NCBI GenBank assembly: GCA_016709965.1
Contig: JADJLT010000006.1
Span: forward strand, 868,001 to 932,000
Origin: Betaproteobacteria bacterium
GTDB taxonomy: Bacteria; Pseudomonadota; Gammaproteobacteria; Burkholderiales; Rhodocyclaceae
Reading direction: 5' to 3'
Length of the DNA stretch: 64,000 nucleotides
In this document: piece by piece, positions 1 through 8,982 of the stretch
Position numbering within the stretch: position 1 is the first letter of the stretch
Layout: the number at the start of each line of letters is the position of its first letter
The notes under the pieces: generated by a model
Told to the model about the DNA's origin: nothing
What the model saw: the letters and a program-made list of their open reading frames with translations, nothing else
Database searches by the model: none
Position numbers and translations under genes: made by a program

Positions 1-722
1 TTCGCAGGCGTCGCTTCCACATCCACGATGACACCATGGGCAACATCAATCAGATAGTTCGTCGAATAGGCAAAGAAGGCCGGCCCACCGGGTGCGGCCG
101 TCCAACTTGATTGCGGGTCGGCGAGCGAAATGCGCTTGGGGATGGTTACGCCCAGCGCTTCGTTGTCCAGCCCTTCCAGATATTCGCGTACAGCCCGCTT
201 GCAGTGGGCCGGATTCTGCCAGACATGAGGTTCATCGCCCGGCATGGCCAGTTTGGAGCCTGCCTCTGCCTCAATAATGCTGGCATCTACGGCAAAGCCT
301 TCACCCTTGACCAGCCCGGCGGCCATGCAGGCACGTACGACTTTGTCGAACACCCAACGGAACGTATCGCTCTCGCGAAACCGCCCATGGCGATTTTTAG
401 AGAAGGTGGAATGGTTTGGCACGACATCTTCCAAGCCGAGACGGCAGAACCAGCGGTAGGCTAGGTTCAGCTGCACTTCCTCGCACAAGCGCCGCTCGGA
501 ACGGATGCCGTAGCAGTAGCCAACAACCAGCATCCGGATCATCAACTCGGGATCAATTGAGGGGCGCCCCGTGTGGCTGTAATACTCGGCCAGATAATGG
601 CGTAGATCAGTCAGATCAAGGCAGCGATCAATGCCACGGAGTAAGTGCTTTTGGGGAACAACTGACTCAAGATCGAAGGAATAAAACAGATGGTCTTGCC
701 CGCCTGACTGACGCCCCATCAT
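1..722 (-). CDS. Transposase of an IS1182/IS5-like element (partial, C-terminus outside window)
   Basis: The minus strand is open from a double ATG at 722 to the window edge, about 240 codons. The N-terminal half has the DUF772-type region typical of these transposases (GRPSIDPELMIRML, YGIRSERRLCEEV, NLAYRWFCRLGL, HSTFSKNRHGRFRESD). A likely first catalytic aspartate lies in GFAVDASII, and further along comes a YSTNYLIDVAHGVIVDVE stretch. The C-terminal catalytic part lies beyond position 1. The IS end is probably near 765-785, where the minus strand reads GGTGTTGAAAAACC, but the partner repeat is outside the window. Family assignment is from sequence pattern memory; IS5 versus IS1182 is not settled. 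Confidence 0.85.
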   Translation of the reverse strand, partial: MMGRQSGGQDHLFYSFDLESVVPQKHLLRGIDRCLDLTDLRHYLAEYYSHTGRPSIDPELMIRMLVVGYCYGIRSERRLCEEVQLNLAYRWFCRLGLEDVVPNHSTFSKNRHGRFRESDTFRWVFDKVVRACMAAGLVKGEGFAVDASIIEAEAGSKLAMPGDEPHVWQNPAHCKRAVREYLEGLDNEALGVTIPKRISLADPQSSWTAAPGGPAFFAYSTNYLIDVAHGVIVDVEATPA

Positions 723-833
723 CTTGATTACCCCAGAAAATAATGCAATACGCATATTTTACATCGGTGGGTTTTTCAACACCATCGGCCGACAAGAGAC
801 TGATTCGCGTCAAGTCGATTTCGGATAGACATA

Positions 834-868
834 AAAAAAGATGGTGGGCCTTGCCCACCATCTTTTTG
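834..868. terminator. Bidirectional rho-independent terminator
   Basis: A perfect inverted repeat, GATGGTGGGC / GCCCACCATC, with a three-base loop and A/T tracts on both sides. It lies just downstream of the cNMP-AckA-PduL gene stop (896) and can end transcription from that gene. An ATG opens right after the T-tract on the minus strand, but its frame closes after about 18 codons at the IS boundary. Confidence 0.85.
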
Positions 869-895
869 GGAATGGTTCACGTCCAGTAGCGGCGG

Positions 896-3214
896 TCAGT
901 GCCGGCTCTGGATTTCCTCAATGTAGCCGAGCATGCCGGTATGGATGTTGCCGGCGTTGCCTTCGTCGGTGTCGATGTGCATGGCCAGGCGGAAGGCTGG
1001 ATTCACCCGGACGACAACGTCGCCGAAGATCAATTGGCGTTCCCCTTCGATGCGAACCCGGACAATGTAGTTGTCGCGAACATGGAACCGCATGGCGTCT
1101 TCCGGCGTCATGTGGATGTGGCGCTGGGCGCACACTACGCCGCGTTCGATGACCGAGCTGCCGAACGGGCCTTCCAGCGTGATGCCGGGGGTGCCGGCAA
1201 GGTCCCCGGATTGGCGGATCGGCGGCTGGATGCCGAGCTTGAATTGCTCGGTCATGGCGACCTCGACCTGAGTCTCCTTGCGCGTCGGGCCGAGGACCCG
1301 AACTTTGGCAATGCGACCCTTGGGACCGACCAGATGAACCTGCTCTTCGCAGGCGAACTGGCCTGGCTGGGAGAGTTCATGCATTGGCGTCAGCTGGTGG
1401 CCGGGGCCAAATAGCTTTTCGACATCAGCTTGCGCGAGATGCACGTGGTGGGCGGAGATCTCGACCGGGATCGGTGCATCTTCAGCCTTGGCGGCCAGCA
1501 GCAACTGGTTGCGCTCAATGGAACGCAGCGTTTCCCAGGCGACCAGGCGTTCGTCATCGTTGGCGACGACGAGGATGGTGACCGGCGAGTCATCGGTGGA
1601 GATGACGGCATGCGAATTGATCTGGCCGAGATTGCGGTTCTTTTCTTCGTCCAGCTTGATGCCCATGAATTCGAGGCCCTGGCAGGCCAGGCTGCGCACG
1701 GCGGCGCTGGTTTCGCCGACATCGCCGGTAAATGCCAGCACATCGATGCCGCCCATGGCTGCCACATAAGCGCCAATATTCTTGCGCACCTGGTAACAGA
1801 AGGCCTTGTGGGCGAGCAGGGCGCGGTGATGGCCTTCGCCCGCTGCAGCCTCGATTTCGTGAATGTCGCTGGAAATGCCGGAAATCCCCTTCAGGCCACT
1901 TTCGCTGTTGATCAGTGCGGACAACTGCTCGGGCGACATGTGGTGTTTTTCCATCAGATGGATCATCACTGCCGGGTCGACGCTGCCGGAACGACTGGGC
2001 ATGATCAGGCCGTCACTGGGGGTCATGCCCATTGTCGTGTCGATTGAGCGACCATGGTCGATGGCACACAGCGAGGCGCCGATGCCGAGGTGGCAGGAGA
2101 CGATTTCCAGTTCGCCAAGCGGGCGCTTGAGAACTTCGGCGGATTTCAGCGAAACGTAGCGGTGCGAGGTGCCGTGGAAACCATAGCGGCGAATGCCGTG
2201 CTGCTTGTAAAGCTCGTAGGGCAGGCCGTAGAGGTAGGCGTAGGGTGCCAGTGTCTGGTGGAAGGCTGTGTCAAAAACGGCGACCTGCGGAATGTTCGGG
2301 AAGTGCTTCATGGCGACGCGGATGCCGGCGACGTTGACCGGGTTGTGCAGCGGCGCGAAGACAGAGAGTTCTTCGATATCGGCGATGACTGATGAGGTGA
2401 TGACGACCGAACTGGAGAACTTGTTGCCACCATGCACGACGCGGTGGCCGATGGCGGTGACGTCTTCCGGATGGAAGGTGAAGGCTTCGCCGAGCAAGGC
2501 GGTGACTTCCTGCATGACCGTAAACAGGTCGGACAGCTTGAACGGTGCGTGGTCGATGCTCTTCTGATGCGGTCCGACACTGACGGTGATCCGGGTGACC
2601 TGCTGATCGGCATGGTCGATGATGCCGTGCACGTCGGCGCCACTCTCCTCGGTGTCGTAGATACCGAAATGGATTTGGCTGATACCGACGTTGAGAACGA
2701 TGACCTTGCCCGGCTCATTGGTGGTCAGCGACAGCGCGTAGGGGTCGTTGGAATGAACAACGGCGTTGGCCTGGGCGGTGACCAGATCGACCGACATGGC
2801 ACGGGTGCGATCGGCCAGCAGGCGCGAAAGGTAGCCAACGGCCTTCGGATTGGTCAGGATATGGGTATTGAAGACTTCCTGCGGGACCATCAGCACGAAG
2901 CAGCGGTTGCCGGCGATAACGTCGGCGACGATACGGTCGCCCGTCAGCAGCGACATCACGCCAAAGACGTCACCAACACCCAACTGGGTAATGACGACAC
3001 GTGAACCGGTGTTGTCGGTCATCGATATTTCAGCATGGCCGCTGATCACGATGCCGATAAAGCGGCCTTCGTCACCGGTTTCAAGGATCGCTTCGTTGCC
3101 TTCGTAAGTGGCCAGGCGGGACTTGATGACGATTTCCTCGACCTTGTCGGCCGGGAAATTTTCGAACAGGCGTACCTGTTCCAAGAAGAAGCGCTTCAGA
3201 TCGATTTCACTCAT
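896..3214 (-). CDS. Three-domain fusion: cNMP-binding domain, acetate/propionate kinase, PduL-type phosphotransacylase
   Basis: 772 residues. Residues ~10-130 look like a Crp-type cyclic-nucleotide-binding fold (GDVFGVMSLLTGD). Residues ~170-560 are an acetate kinase: GHRVVHGG, VFDTAFHQ, RRYGFHGTSHRYVS and SRSGSVDP. The Asn of the N-terminal loop (N175), the R of GHRVVHGG, the His of GFHGTSH and the Glu of GDVGET are kept, but the usual NxGSSS, HLGNGAS and GIGEN signatures read NVGISQ, HLGIGAS and GDVGET. Residues ~580-772 match PduL, with the metal-ligand motifs SAHHVHL and CAQRHIHM and the HIDTDEGNA end. Both steps between acyl-CoA and acyl phosphate/ATP would sit in one polypeptide, possibly gated by a cyclic nucleotide (inference). 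It is divergent from argC. No helix-turn-helix is seen. Confidence 0.9.
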   Translation of the reverse strand: MSEIDLKRFFLEQVRLFENFPADKVEEIVIKSRLATYEGNEAILETGDEGRFIGIVISGHAEISMTDNTGSRVVITQLGVGDVFGVMSLLTGDRIVADVIAGNRCFVLMVPQEVFNTHILTNPKAVGYLSRLLADRTRAMSVDLVTAQANAVVHSNDPYALSLTTNEPGKVIVLNVGISQIHFGIYDTEESGADVHGIIDHADQQVTRITVSVGPHQKSIDHAPFKLSDLFTVMQEVTALLGEAFTFHPEDVTAIGHRVVHGGNKFSSSVVITSSVIADIEELSVFAPLHNPVNVAGIRVAMKHFPNIPQVAVFDTAFHQTLAPYAYLYGLPYELYKQHGIRRYGFHGTSHRYVSLKSAEVLKRPLGELEIVSCHLGIGASLCAIDHGRSIDTTMGMTPSDGLIMPSRSGSVDPAVMIHLMEKHHMSPEQLSALINSESGLKGISGISSDIHEIEAAAGEGHHRALLAHKAFCYQVRKNIGAYVAAMGGIDVLAFTGDVGETSAAVRSLACQGLEFMGIKLDEEKNRNLGQINSHAVISTDDSPVTILVVANDDERLVAWETLRSIERNQLLLAAKAEDAPIPVEISAHHVHLAQADVEKLFGPGHQLTPMHELSQPGQFACEEQVHLVGPKGRIAKVRVLGPTRKETQVEVAMTEQFKLGIQPPIRQSGDLAGTPGITLEGPFGSSVIERGVVCAQRHIHMTPEDAMRFHVRDNYIVRVRIEGERQLIFGDVVVRVNPAFRLAMHIDTDEGNAGNIHTGMLGYIEEIQSRH

Positions 3215-3404
3215 GCTGTTTCTCCGCCTTGCTAGGCAATATGTTATACCTGAAAGACTACCATTTTGTTGCGGTGCAGCAAAGCGATTGGGTCAACTCA
3301 AGCCGCAGAATCGTGTCGTTTCGGCACCACATCATCGCATTCGCGAAAAAGTCATGGTTTTCTGCCAGAATTGAGCCCTTTAACAACATCAATCCGGATT
3401 TCAG

Positions 3405-4343
3405 ATGACCTATAAAGTCTTTGTCGATGGCCAGGAAGGCACTACTGGCCTGCAGATCAACGAATACCTTGCAAAGCGCGCCGATGTCGCGCTGCTCAAG
3501 ATCGACAGCGACAAGCGCAAGGATCTTGTTGAACGCAAACGCTTGATCAATGAATCCGATGTGACTTTTCTGTGTTTGCCTGATGATGCAGCCAAGGAAT
3601 CGGTCAGCCTGGTCGACAATCCTGATACCTGCATCATCGATGCGTCGACAGCTCACCGCATCAATCCGGATTGGACTTTCGGCCTGCCGGAGCTGGCGGC
3701 TGATCAGCGCGCCAAAATTCGCGCTTCCAAGCGCATCGCCAATCCGGGCTGCCATGCTAGCGCCTTCATCCTGGCGCTCAAACCGCTGGTGGCAGCCGGC
3801 CTGCTGCCGGCTGCCACCCAGATTGCCGCCAATTCCATTACCGGCTACTCAGGCGGTGGCAAGAAGATGATCGAGCAATATCAAAGCCCGGCACGCATTG
3901 ACGCCCCGCGTCCATACGCGCTCAACCTGGCACACAAGCATTTGCCGGAAATGTCGGCTTATACCGGGTTGACCGTGGCACCCATCTTCCAGCCCATCGT
4001 TGGTCCTTTCTACAAGGGGCTGGCGGTCACGGCTTTCCTGCATCCGCAGCAGTTCAGCCGCAAGGCGACGCCGGCAGATGTCCAGAAGCTGCTGGCCGAC
4101 TATTACGCGGGCGAAGCCTTTATTCGCGTTGCGCCGCTTGATCTGGAGGCCAACACCGACGGTGGTTTTTTCAACGTTGAAGCCACGAATGACACCAACC
4201 GCGTCGATCTGTTCGTCTTTGGCAACGATGAACGCATGCTGGTGGTCGGGCGGTTGGACAACCTCGGCAAGGGCGCATCCGGCGCGGCGGTGCAGGCGAT
4301 GAACGTGCATCTCGGCGTCGAGGAAAGCCTTGGTCTGGTTTGA
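3405..4343 (+). CDS. argC: N-acetyl-gamma-glutamyl-phosphate reductase (type 2)
   Basis: 312 residues, the length of the short (type 2) ArgC class rather than the ~340-residue type. It reduces N-acetylglutamyl phosphate to the semialdehyde with NADPH, the third step of arginine synthesis. The nucleotide-binding N-terminus has VDGQEGTTGLQI, the catalytic cysteine is in ANPGCHASAF, and NSITGYSGGGKKMIEQY follows. ATG at 3405 has no strong Shine-Dalgarno. No other arg gene is adjacent; the neighbour upstream is divergent. Confidence 0.93.
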   Translation: MTYKVFVDGQEGTTGLQINEYLAKRADVALLKIDSDKRKDLVERKRLINESDVTFLCLPDDAAKESVSLVDNPDTCIIDASTAHRINPDWTFGLPELAADQRAKIRASKRIANPGCHASAFILALKPLVAAGLLPAATQIAANSITGYSGGGKKMIEQYQSPARIDAPRPYALNLAHKHLPEMSAYTGLTVAPIFQPIVGPFYKGLAVTAFLHPQQFSRKATPADVQKLLADYYAGEAFIRVAPLDLEANTDGGFFNVEATNDTNRVDLFVFGNDERMLVVGRLDNLGKGASGAAVQAMNVHLGVEESLGLV

Positions 4344-4504
4344 GGCTGCTGGCGCGGCTTGCGTCCGAATCTTGCCGTATGCCGGAATTCAACTCATGGA
4401 TAACTTTCCCGGCTGACTGAATGAACGGCTGGCGCCAAGGTGCTGCCAGCCGTTCATGCGACGCATTTTTTGACTGTACGGGCGGTCATTCGGCGCCCGA
4501 ACAT

Positions 4505-4543
4505 TTCATTTTGGTTGTTTTTTCCGGTTGACCGCAGTAATCC
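4505..4543 (-). repeat. Dispersed AVNRKK/CGGTCAACCGG motif, copy 1
   Basis: The minus strand reads CTGCGGTCAACCGGAAAAAA followed by an A-rich tail. It starts a few bases past the ccoG stop codon, in ccoG orientation, within the 204-bp gap between argC and ccoG. See the motif-family finding. Confidence 0.8.
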
Positions 4544-4547
4544 CGGT

Positions 4548-5957
4548 TCAGGGCATCCAGAACTTGGAGCTCTCGGTGACGGAGACCTTTTCGTCTGCGA
4601 CGTCGGTAACATTGAAATGGATCGGTGCTGCGCCGGAACGGGTCGCGCCGGGTTCTGCGCTGATAACAGCGGTCTGACTGCCGATCTCACCGCCGGGGAC
4701 AGTGATTTCGTTGTCTCCTTTCAAGCGGGCGCCTTCGACGCCGGCAATGCTGATCCGAAACTTTCGCGTCTGGTCGCCGGTATTCATGATCTGCAGGCGA
4801 TAGGTGTTCTCGATTGAGCCATCATCCGCTTCCCGCGACAGTACGTTGCGGTCCTTGAGGACATTGACCTTGAGTGGTACGCGGGTAGCCAGCGACCACG
4901 CTGTTGCGCCCGTGAGCAGCAAGAGGATCGTCGTGTAGATGATGACCCGTGGCCGGGCCGCCCGTTTGATGATTTCCAGCGATGAATAACGCATGGTCAC
5001 TGCGTTTTCCGTTGAATAACGGATCAGTCCGCGCGGGTAATTCATCTTGTCCATGACCTGATCGCAGGCATCGATGCAGGCGGCGCAGCCAATACATTCA
5101 TTCTGCAATCCGTTTCGAATGTCGATGCCGGTTGGGCAAACCTGGACGCAGATGCCGCAATCGACGCAATCGCCCAGGCCCAGCGCCTTCGGATCGGCCC
5201 CCTTGGCTCGCGGGCCGCGGGCATCGCCTCGTTCCGTGTCGTAGGCGATGATCAGCGTGTCGGGGTCGAACATCACGAACTGGAAACGAGCGTAGGGGCA
5301 GATCTGGCGACACATCTGGTCGCGCAGGAAGCCGGCGTTGCCGTAGGTGGCAAAGGCGTAAAAGACGACCCAGAAGGATGACCAGGCGCCGGGCGACAGT
5401 GAAACAAGGTCATTGACCAGATCGCGAATCGGCATGAAATAGCCTACGAAGGTGATCCCGGTCCACAGTGAAAAGACGAGCCAGGTTGCGTGCTTGGCGC
5501 TCTTGATCGCCAGTTTGCGTGCCGACCATGGGGCGGCATCGAGCTTGATGCGCTGCGGTCGTTCGCCCTCGATGACCTTCTCAAACCACAGGAAGATTTC
5601 CGTATAGACCGTTTGCGGGCATGTATAGCCGCACCACAATCGTCCGGCGACGGCCGTAAACAGGAAAAGGGTGAAGGCCCCGAGAATCATCAGCAGCACG
5701 AGATAAATCGTGTCCTGCGGCCAAAGCACCAGATCGAAAAAATAGAACTTCCGTGTTTCAATGTCGAACAGGATCGCTTGACGGCCATGCCACGGCAGCC
5801 AGCACAGGCCGTAGAAAATTATCTGGGTCAGCCAGACAAATATCCAGCGCCAGCGGGTGAATGGGCCGCTGATCGAACGTGGATAAACCTTGGCATCCGG
5901 ATCGACCACCGGTTTGATTTCAAAGGTCTTTCTTGCGGGCTGTTTGGCCATGACCAT
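4548..5957 (-). CDS. ccoG: Cytochrome c oxidase accessory protein CcoG (FixG/RdxA family)
   Basis: About 469 residues from the ATG at 5957, which has an AGACAGA-like site before it; the frame is open back to 6053 but that upstream part is not like the family. The N-terminal half is membrane-spanning (WIFVWLTQIIFYGLCWL, YLVLLMILGAFTLFLF). Iron-sulfur cysteines appear in LWCGYTCPQTVYTEIF, MCRQICPYARFQ, CVDCGICVQVCPTGIDIR and CIGCAACIDACD. A C-terminal FixG immunoglobulin-like domain ends in KVSVTESSKFWMP. CcoG acts in copper handling for cbb3 oxidase assembly. No ccoNOP genes are in the window. It is divergent from nsrR across a likely NsrR operator. Confidence 0.93.
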   Translation of the reverse strand: MVMAKQPARKTFEIKPVVDPDAKVYPRSISGPFTRWRWIFVWLTQIIFYGLCWLPWHGRQAILFDIETRKFYFFDLVLWPQDTIYLVLLMILGAFTLFLFTAVAGRLWCGYTCPQTVYTEIFLWFEKVIEGERPQRIKLDAAPWSARKLAIKSAKHATWLVFSLWTGITFVGYFMPIRDLVNDLVSLSPGAWSSFWVVFYAFATYGNAGFLRDQMCRQICPYARFQFVMFDPDTLIIAYDTERGDARGPRAKGADPKALGLGDCVDCGICVQVCPTGIDIRNGLQNECIGCAACIDACDQVMDKMNYPRGLIRYSTENAVTMRYSSLEIIKRAARPRVIIYTTILLLLTGATAWSLATRVPLKVNVLKDRNVLSREADDGSIENTYRLQIMNTGDQTRKFRISIAGVEGARLKGDNEITVPGGEIGSQTAVISAEPGATRSGAAPIHFNVTDVADEKVSVTESSKFWMP

Positions 5958-6000
5958 TCTGTCTATGAACAGCCATGCAGATTGCACCGCAGACTGGCAT

Positions 6001-6023
6001 AAGATATAAATTAAATGAATCTG
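6001..6023. promoter_or_regulatory. Probable NsrR operator
   Basis: A 23-bp imperfect palindrome (starts AAGATATA, ends AATCTG) in the ccoG-nsrR intergenic region. Compared by eye with the remembered NsrR consensus (AAGATRYATTT-N-AAATRYATCTT), 18 of 22 informative positions agree. It lies ~44 bp from the ccoG start and ~58 bp from the nsrR start, so it could repress both. Confidence 0.6.
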
Positions 6024-6080
6024 GATGCTACCAAGCCAACACGCGATAAGCAATATTTTGAATATATCAATTAGACGATC

Positions 6081-6560
6081 ATGCGACTAAGCACTTTTTC
6101 TGATTTCAGCCTCCGTGTCCTGATGTACCTGGGTGTGCAAAAAGACCGTCTGATAACAATCGCCGAGATAGCCGCCGCTCACGATATTTCAAAGAGCCAC
6201 TTGATGAAGGTGGTGCATCAACTAGGCCGCAGCGGCTATATCGACACCGTGCGCGGCAAGGGCGGCGGAATGCGGCTAGCGCGCGAACCGAAAGAGATCA
6301 TCATCGGGACAGTCATTCGCCACACTGAAAGCGATTTCACGCTGGCCGAATGCTTTGCCGACAATTCCACCTGCCGGATTCAGGGCGCCTGCTGCCTGCC
6401 AGCGATTCTCAATGAAGCCTTGAAGGCCATGTTCCTGGTTCTCGACGGTTACACGCTGGCCGATCTGCTGCGGAATCCTGACGGGCTGAAGCCGCTGGCT
6501 GGCTGTGAGCGGAAATTTGGCCAGGGAAAAATGGCGGCTCCAATCAGCATACGAAGCTAA
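6081..6560 (+). CDS. nsrR: Rrf2-family NO-sensing repressor NsrR
   Basis: 159 residues. The N-terminal winged helix MRLSTFSDFSLRVLMYLG and the recognition region ISKSHLMKVVHQLGRSGYI are typical of NsrR. Three cysteines placed to bind an Fe-S cluster are seen in ECFADNSTCRIQGACCLP; a fourth adjoins the last. The GKGGGMRLAREP wing is conserved. It is divergent from ccoG with a candidate NsrR box between them, which suggests autoregulation and nitric-oxide control of ccoG (inference). The C-terminal ~20 residues are poorly conserved. Confidence 0.88.
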   Translation: MRLSTFSDFSLRVLMYLGVQKDRLITIAEIAAAHDISKSHLMKVVHQLGRSGYIDTVRGKGGGMRLAREPKEIIIGTVIRHTESDFTLAECFADNSTCRIQGACCLPAILNEALKAMFLVLDGYTLADLLRNPDGLKPLAGCERKFGQGKMAAPISIRS

Positions 6561-6808
6561 CCCCTTCGGCTGGTGCATGCGTACATCGCATGTCGGTGCA
6601 ACTGTGTCGGGAAAATTTACATTGCGAATTGCCGTCGGCGCGCGAACTAGCGTGAATATTTGGCAACCATTTGATTTGTTATGTTTTATTGAAGACAAAT
6701 GGGCGGTGGCCTGGAATATGCTTATTTTGCTCATCCGCCAACTTTGTATCAAGTCGACGGCGTAGCGGCAGGGTTCCAACGAACAAGCCTAATTCAAAGG
6801 AGTGAAAA

Positions 6809-7612
6809 ATGAATAACTTCAAGGTCGCTCACGCAGCCATTGCTGCGCTCGCGTGTTGCGTCGGCGTCGCCCAGGCAACGCCTTTGGTTACGGACTGGAC
6901 AGTCACCGACACAGCCACGTTTGTGCCTGCGTCGGTCCAGCCTGGTGGTGGTGGCTTTAACCCGGTTCTGACTAACGGAAACACGCAACTGCATTGGGGT
7001 GATGCGGCTCAACAGAGCGGATTGATCATCACCAACTCGGGCGGTTCGATTACTGTACCGACGGGCAGCCTGACATCCACCGTACAGATAACGCACGATA
7101 ATTTCCCGATTCCCGCAGGAAATTCTCTGACATCGGTCGATATTCTTGCCACGCTCACGCTACAGGCGCTTAACCCTGCCAATGTGGATACGCTTGGACC
7201 CACTTCGATAAACTTCGGCGTCCATTTCCTCGAAACAACGAACGAGCCTGGAAATATTTGTGCAGATGGCGGGACAAACCATGTCGGAATTAATATCAAT
7301 GGTTGTGCCGACATCTTTGTAATCCAGGAGAATTCGCTCAACTTCCCGTTTATCTATGATTCCAACCAGTACTTCCTTAGCTTCTTTGCGAATGGCTTTG
7401 GTACGCTCTCCAATGCGGCATGTATAAGCGCGGGTGCAGCGACTGGTTGCCGTGGTTTCGAGACGGCAGAGAATGGTAGTACGACGGCCGATTTCAAGCT
7501 CCTGATTACCTCGACACCGTTCCAAGTTCCTGAACCAGGCTCTTTGGCGCTGATTGGAGGGGCACTGGCGGCAATGGCTTGGATTGGTCGTCGCAAACAG
7601 CTGCCAGTTTGA
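6809..7612 (+). CDS. PEP-CTERM sorting-domain protein, function unknown
   Basis: 267 residues. An N-terminal signal peptide ends near GVAQATP. The C-terminus has the exosortase-type signal: VPEPGSLALIGG, a hydrophobic helix, then WIGRRKQ. The middle is a beta-rich secreted domain with cysteine-containing loops (NICADGG, INGCADIF) and no recognisable catalytic motif. A good ribosome site (AAAGGAG) precedes the ATG. The 248-bp gap upstream holds no gene. A terminator follows. Exosortase genes are outside the window. Confidence 0.85.
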   Translation: MNNFKVAHAAIAALACCVGVAQATPLVTDWTVTDTATFVPASVQPGGGGFNPVLTNGNTQLHWGDAAQQSGLIITNSGGSITVPTGSLTSTVQITHDNFPIPAGNSLTSVDILATLTLQALNPANVDTLGPTSINFGVHFLETTNEPGNICADGGTNHVGININGCADIFVIQENSLNFPFIYDSNQYFLSFFANGFGTLSNAACISAGAATGCRGFETAENGSTTADFKLLITSTPFQVPEPGSLALIGGALAAMAWIGRRKQLPV

Positions 7613-7689
7613 ATAGTGTGCGCGCCGGGGCCTGAATGGGCTCTGGTGGCGTTGGTTTCTGATTAACTGGTGTTGCGACACAGTCGAAT

Positions 7690-7731
7690 AAAAGGCCGCT
7701 CCGGTAAAATTACCGGAGCGGCCTTTTTCTC
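7690..7731. terminator. Bidirectional terminator between PEP-CTERM gene and cysH
   Basis: A strong hairpin, AGGCCGCTCCGGTAA / TTACCGGAGCGGCCT, with an A-run on one side and a T-run on the other. It sits between convergent genes. Confidence 0.9.
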
Positions 7732-7744
7732 TCGTGGAACCGAA

Positions 7745-8464
7745 TCAGCTTTTTACGTGCAGCCCGCATTCCTTGGTGTCGGGGTTTTCCCACCACCAGC
7801 GGCCGGCGCGGACGTCTTCGCCCGGCGAGATGGCTCGGGTGCAGGGGGCGCAGCCGATGCTGGGGTAGAACTTGTCGTGCAGGGCGTTGTAGGGGACGCC
7901 GTTCTGCTTGATGTAGGTCCAGACTTCCTTCTCGGTCCAGTCTGACAAGGGATTGAATTTTTCCAGGCCGTTGCCGTCATCGTACTCGCGGAACGGCAGG
8001 CCGCCGCGCGTGGTGGCTTGCTGGGCGCGCAGGCCGGTGATCCAGGCGCATTTGCCGGCAAGGGCGCGTTTGAGTGGCTCTACCTTGCGGGCGTGGCAGC
8101 AGGCCTTGCGCAGCGTGACGGAGTCGTAGAAGCCGTTGATGCCTTGGTTACGCACGAAGGATTCAACGGCTTCCGCCTGCGGGAAGTAAATTTTCAATTT
8201 CAGCCCATATTCCTTGTCGACCGCGGCAATCAAGTCGTAGGTTTCGAGCGGCAGGCGACCGGTGTCCAGACTGAAGATTTCGATGGGCAGCTTGGCTTTG
8301 ACGATCAGGTCGGTCAGCACCATGTCTTCGGCACCGAGGCTGTTGGCGAAGGTGGCCGGTGACCAGTTGGCGGCAATGTCGGCGAGCAGCGCGCTGACCG
8401 CCTGGGTCTTGGTCGCGACGCTGGCGGTGAGTTCGGGGGTGATATTGAGCAGGCTTGGTGACAT
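7745..8464 (-). CDS. cysH: Assimilatory adenylyl-sulfate (APS) reductase CysH
   Basis: 239 residues. It reduces APS to sulfite in cysteine synthesis. The 4Fe-4S ligand pairs CC (KACCHARKVEPL) and CxxC (GCAPCTRAI) mark the APS-reducing type rather than the PAPS type. The catalytic cysteine is in the C-terminal KECGLH. The substrate loop SLDTGRLPLETY is present. It is the last gene of a minus-strand set (TauE-like, sulfite reductase, DUF934, cysH), 8 bp after DUF934. Confidence 0.94.
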   Translation of the reverse strand: MSPSLLNITPELTASVATKTQAVSALLADIAANWSPATFANSLGAEDMVLTDLIVKAKLPIEIFSLDTGRLPLETYDLIAAVDKEYGLKLKIYFPQAEAVESFVRNQGINGFYDSVTLRKACCHARKVEPLKRALAGKCAWITGLRAQQATTRGGLPFREYDDGNGLEKFNPLSDWTEKEVWTYIKQNGVPYNALHDKFYPSIGCAPCTRAISPGEDVRAGRWWWENPDTKECGLHVKS

Positions 8465-8472
8465 TCAGCGTC

Positions 8473-8982
8473 CTAGGCGCGACGGCGGAAATAGGGTTGG
8501 GGCTCGGTGGTCGAGGTCTGATAGGCATCGCTGAACGGACTGAAGCCGGCTTCGATGGCGTACAGCGCATTCTTGTCATCCTTCAGGGCGTAACTGTCGA
8601 AGCCGACACGCTGCATGAAGAAAAGCTGGTCGTGCAGCACATCGCCGACGGCGCGCAACTCGCCTTGGTACTGGTAGCGCTGGCGAAGCAGGCTGGCCGT
8701 CGAGTAGCCACGACCATCGACGAATTTCGGGAAGGCGACGGCGATCACGACGAAATACTCGAGATCGGCAGCCACGTCCTCAACCCGCTCATCCGGTTGC
8801 AGCAACAGGCCGATGCGCTTGTGGCAGGAGATGATCTCGGCCTTGCGCGCCTGCCAGACGGCGAGCGGGAAAATGACGTCACCAGCCGGCAGGGCAACGT
8901 TTTCCGGCGTTTCGCCTTCAGCGAGTTCGAGCGTCGTCCAGCTATCGACCGCGGCGGTGCCCAGTTTGATCAGTTGCGCCAT
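8473..8982 (-). CDS. DUF934 family protein linked to sulfite reduction
   Basis: 169 residues. The sequence matches DUF934, a family typically encoded beside siroheme sulfite/nitrite reductases; its exact biochemical role is not established. The core FPKFVDGRGYSTASLLRQRY and GVLHDQ-like stretch (AVGDVLHDQLFFMQRVGF) are visible. The start codon overlaps the stop of the sulfite reductase gene (TAATG), so translation is probably coupled. Confidence 0.85.
   Translation of the reverse strand: MAQLIKLGTAAVDSWTTLELAEGETPENVALPAGDVIFPLAVWQARKAEIISCHKRIGLLLQPDERVEDVAADLEYFVVIAVAFPKFVDGRGYSTASLLRQRYQYQGELRAVGDVLHDQLFFMQRVGFDSYALKDDKNALYAIEAGFSPFSDAYQTSTTEPQPYFRRRA

Noticed and set aside
795..830. Similarity of SEIDL-like codons near the IS end to the N-terminus of the cNMP-AckA-PduL protein
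   Set aside because: Only a few codons match, and the frame with an ATG there reads differently (MSIRNRLDANQ). It looks accidental.
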